DNA of 64,000 nucleotides from JAGVSZ01 sp963716855 (GTDB lineage: Bacteria; Pseudomonadota; Gammaproteobacteria; Burkholderiales; SG8-39), in the NCBI GenBank assembly GCA_963716855.1, contig CAVQUV010000021.1:1-64000 (forward strand). The letters are read 5' to 3'. This document shows positions 62,752-64,000 of the stretch, piece after piece. Under the pieces are notes generated by a model, which saw only the letters and a program-made list of their open reading frames with translations, had not been told where the DNA came from and ran no database searches. Each line of letters starts with the position of its first letter. Positions within the stretch are counted from its first letter, which is position 1. Both the position numbers and the translations under genes were made by a program.

Positions 62752-64000
62752 TCAGGCAAGATCGAAGCGGTCAAGGTTCATTACTTTGGTCCAGGCCGCC
62801 ACGAAGTCCTTCACGAACTTCTCCTTCGAATCCGCGCAGGCATAGACCTCAGCGAGGGCGCGGAGTTGCGAGTGCGAGCCGAAGATCAGGTCGACACGGG
62901 TGCCCGTCCACTTGACTTCGTTCGTCTTCCGGTCGCGCCCCTCATACACGCCTTCGGAGCCGGCGGCAGGCTGCCATTGCGTGCTCATGTCGAGCAGGTT
63001 GGCGAAGAAGTCGTTCGTGAGCGTCTCGGACCGCTTGGTGAAGACGCCGTGCGGCGACTTTCCGACATTGGCGCCGAGCACGCGCAGGCCACCAACGAGA
63101 ACCGCTAGCTCGGGCGCCGTCAGCGTCAGCAATTGCGCGCGATCCACCAGCATCTCCTCGGCGGAGAGGCGTGGCTTGCGGCCGAGATAGTTGCGGAAGC
63201 CGTCAGCGGCCGGTTCGAGCGGCGCGAATGAGTCGGCGTCGGTTTGCTCGGCCGTCGCATCCATGCGTCCCGGCGTGAAGGAAACCTTCACGTCCTGGCC
63301 GCCGGCCTTCGCAGCTTTCTCGATCGCCGCGCAGCCGCCGAGAACGATCAAGTCGGCAAGCGAGACCTTCTTCCCGCCGGTTTGCGCGGCGTTGAACTCC
63401 GTCTGGATCGCTTCGAGCGCCTGCAGCACCTTCGCCAATTGCGCCGGCTGGTTCACTTCCCAGTCCTTTTGCGGCGCCAGGCGAATGCGCGCGCCGTTCG
63501 CCCCGCCGCGCTTGTCGGAGCCGCGGAACGTCGACGCCGACGCCCAGGCCGTCGAAACCAGCTGGGAAACGGAAAGGCCGGATGCGAGAATCTTCGCCTT
63601 CAGCGCGGCAAGGTCCGGCTCTCCGACCAGCGGATGATCCACGGCGGGAATCGGGTCCTGCCACGGCAGTTGCTCCTTGGGAACAAGCGGGCCGAGATAG
63701 CGAGCGATCGGGCCCATGTCGCGATGAGTCAGCTTGAACCAGGCGCGGGCAAATGCGTCGGCGAACTGATCCGGATTCTCGTGGAAGCGCCTGGAGATCT
63801 TCTCGTAGGCGGGATCGAACCGCAAAGCGAGGTCTGTGGTCAGCATGGTCGGCGCGTGACGCTTCGACTTGTCATGCGCATCCGGCACCGAATTGGCGCC
63901 CGCGCCGTGCTTCGGCTTCCACTGGTGTGCGCCGGCCGGGCTCTTGGTCAGCTCCCATTCATAGCCGAACAGGTTCCAGAAGAAGTTGTTGCTCCACTTC
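62752..64000 (-). CDS. katG: Catalase-peroxidase KatG, C-terminal part, cut by window edge
   Basis: A minus-strand frame of about 416 residues that starts beyond base 64000. It opens with KWSNNFFWNLFGYEWELTKS, PAGAHQWKP, the end of the N-terminal catalytic domain of KatG, and goes on through the second domain: TDLALRFDPAYEKISRRFHE, GPLVPKEQLPWQDPIPAVDH, VSQLVSTAWASASTFRGSDK, RIRLAPQKDWEVN and MSTQWQPAAGSEGVYEGRDR. It ends VMNLDRFDLA at 62752. The heme-binding half and the Trp-Tyr-Met crosslink lie outside the window. It removes hydrogen peroxide and activates isoniazid in mycobacteria. Intact frame, no shifts. Confidence 0.95.
   Translation of the reverse strand, partial: KWSNNFFWNLFGYEWELTKSPAGAHQWKPKHGAGANSVPDAHDKSKRHAPTMLTTDLALRFDPAYEKISRRFHENPDQFADAFARAWFKLTHRDMGPIARYLGPLVPKEQLPWQDPIPAVDHPLVGEPDLAALKAKILASGLSVSQLVSTAWASASTFRGSDKRGGANGARIRLAPQKDWEVNQPAQLAKVLQALEAIQTEFNAAQTGGKKVSLADLIVLGGCAAIEKAAKAGGQDVKVSFTPGRMDATAEQTDADSFAPLEPAADGFRNYLGRKPRLSAEEMLVDRAQLLTLTAPELAVLVGGLRVLGANVGKSPHGVFTKRSETLTNDFFANLLDMSTQWQPAAGSEGVYEGRDRKTNEVKWTGTRVDLIFGSHSQLRALAEVYACADSKEKFVKDFVAAWTKVMNLDRFDLA

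Overview
The window is high-GC DNA whose gene content points to an alphaproteobacterium, probably a soil or rhizosphere lineage. The supporting genes are a RegB/RegA redox two-component pair, a PmtA-type phospholipid methyltransferase, an invasion-associated locus B protein, a DUF1127 protein, a GcvA-type LysR regulator and two palindromic repeats of a kind common in this class. The lineage call is inference from gene families.

Two features of the sequence affect how it should be read. First, many genes are broken by single-base shifts, mostly extra bases, even in conserved genes such as rlmN. The blocks at about 19.5-34.0 kb and 35.8-54.1 kb are dense with them, while about 9.8-19.2 kb, 34.1-35.6 kb and 54.4-63.9 kb are nearly clean. 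I treat these genes as intact genes carrying sequence errors and give whole-gene spans. Second, 6.9-8.0 kb looks like a chain of unrelated gene pieces: a cyclase cut at its C-terminus, the first 50 codons of a tctA gene and an internal malic enzyme piece. This suggests an assembly chimera or heavy rearrangement.

Layout. 1-7 kb: DUF3618 protein, ABC exporter, RegB/RegA, and a cyclase-ATPase. 7-9.6 kb: gene fragments and a large unknown protein of lower GC. 9.8-15.2 kb: DUF2092 secreted protein, an EEP-family nuclease, an iminopeptidase-like hydrolase, a HAD phosphatase and an RlmM-like methyltransferase. 15.2-19.2 kb: a PotABCD-like polyamine-type ABC importer with an internal terminator after the binding-protein gene. 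19.5-28.0 kb: a bacterial microcompartment (BMC) locus. Its order is sugar-kinase-like APH protein, SDR dehydrogenase, class III aminotransferase or phospho-lyase, acylating aldehyde dehydrogenase, BMC-T, an unnamed cargo-like protein, BMC-P, BMC-H and BMC-T, followed by a convergent AraC regulator. This matches the aminoacetone / 1-amino-2-propanol (RMM type) microcompartment described in mycobacteria and is the most interesting region.

28-40.6 kb: RlmN, an IalB-like protein, a SpoU methyltransferase, asparaginase II, quinone oxidoreductase, methyltransferases, LysR, aminotransferases, an EamA transporter and a tyrosine phosphatase. 40.7-46.2 kb: a PhyH dioxygenase, a PAS protein, a VOC protein, an MttB-like methyltransferase and a DgcA/trimethylamine dehydrogenase-like flavoprotein, which together suggest methylated-amine breakdown. 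46.2-54.1 kb: acetoacetyl-CoA synthetase, two EamA transporters, an HCCA-isomerase-like protein, a DegP-like protease, DUF1232, an SDR and a zincin. 54.4-64 kb: an orphan ABC transmembrane protein, two more class III cyclases, a DUF2182-DUF1326 pair, a GST, a PhnB-like protein, two small lipoproteins and the C-terminal part of KatG. No tRNA, rRNA or CRISPR array was seen.
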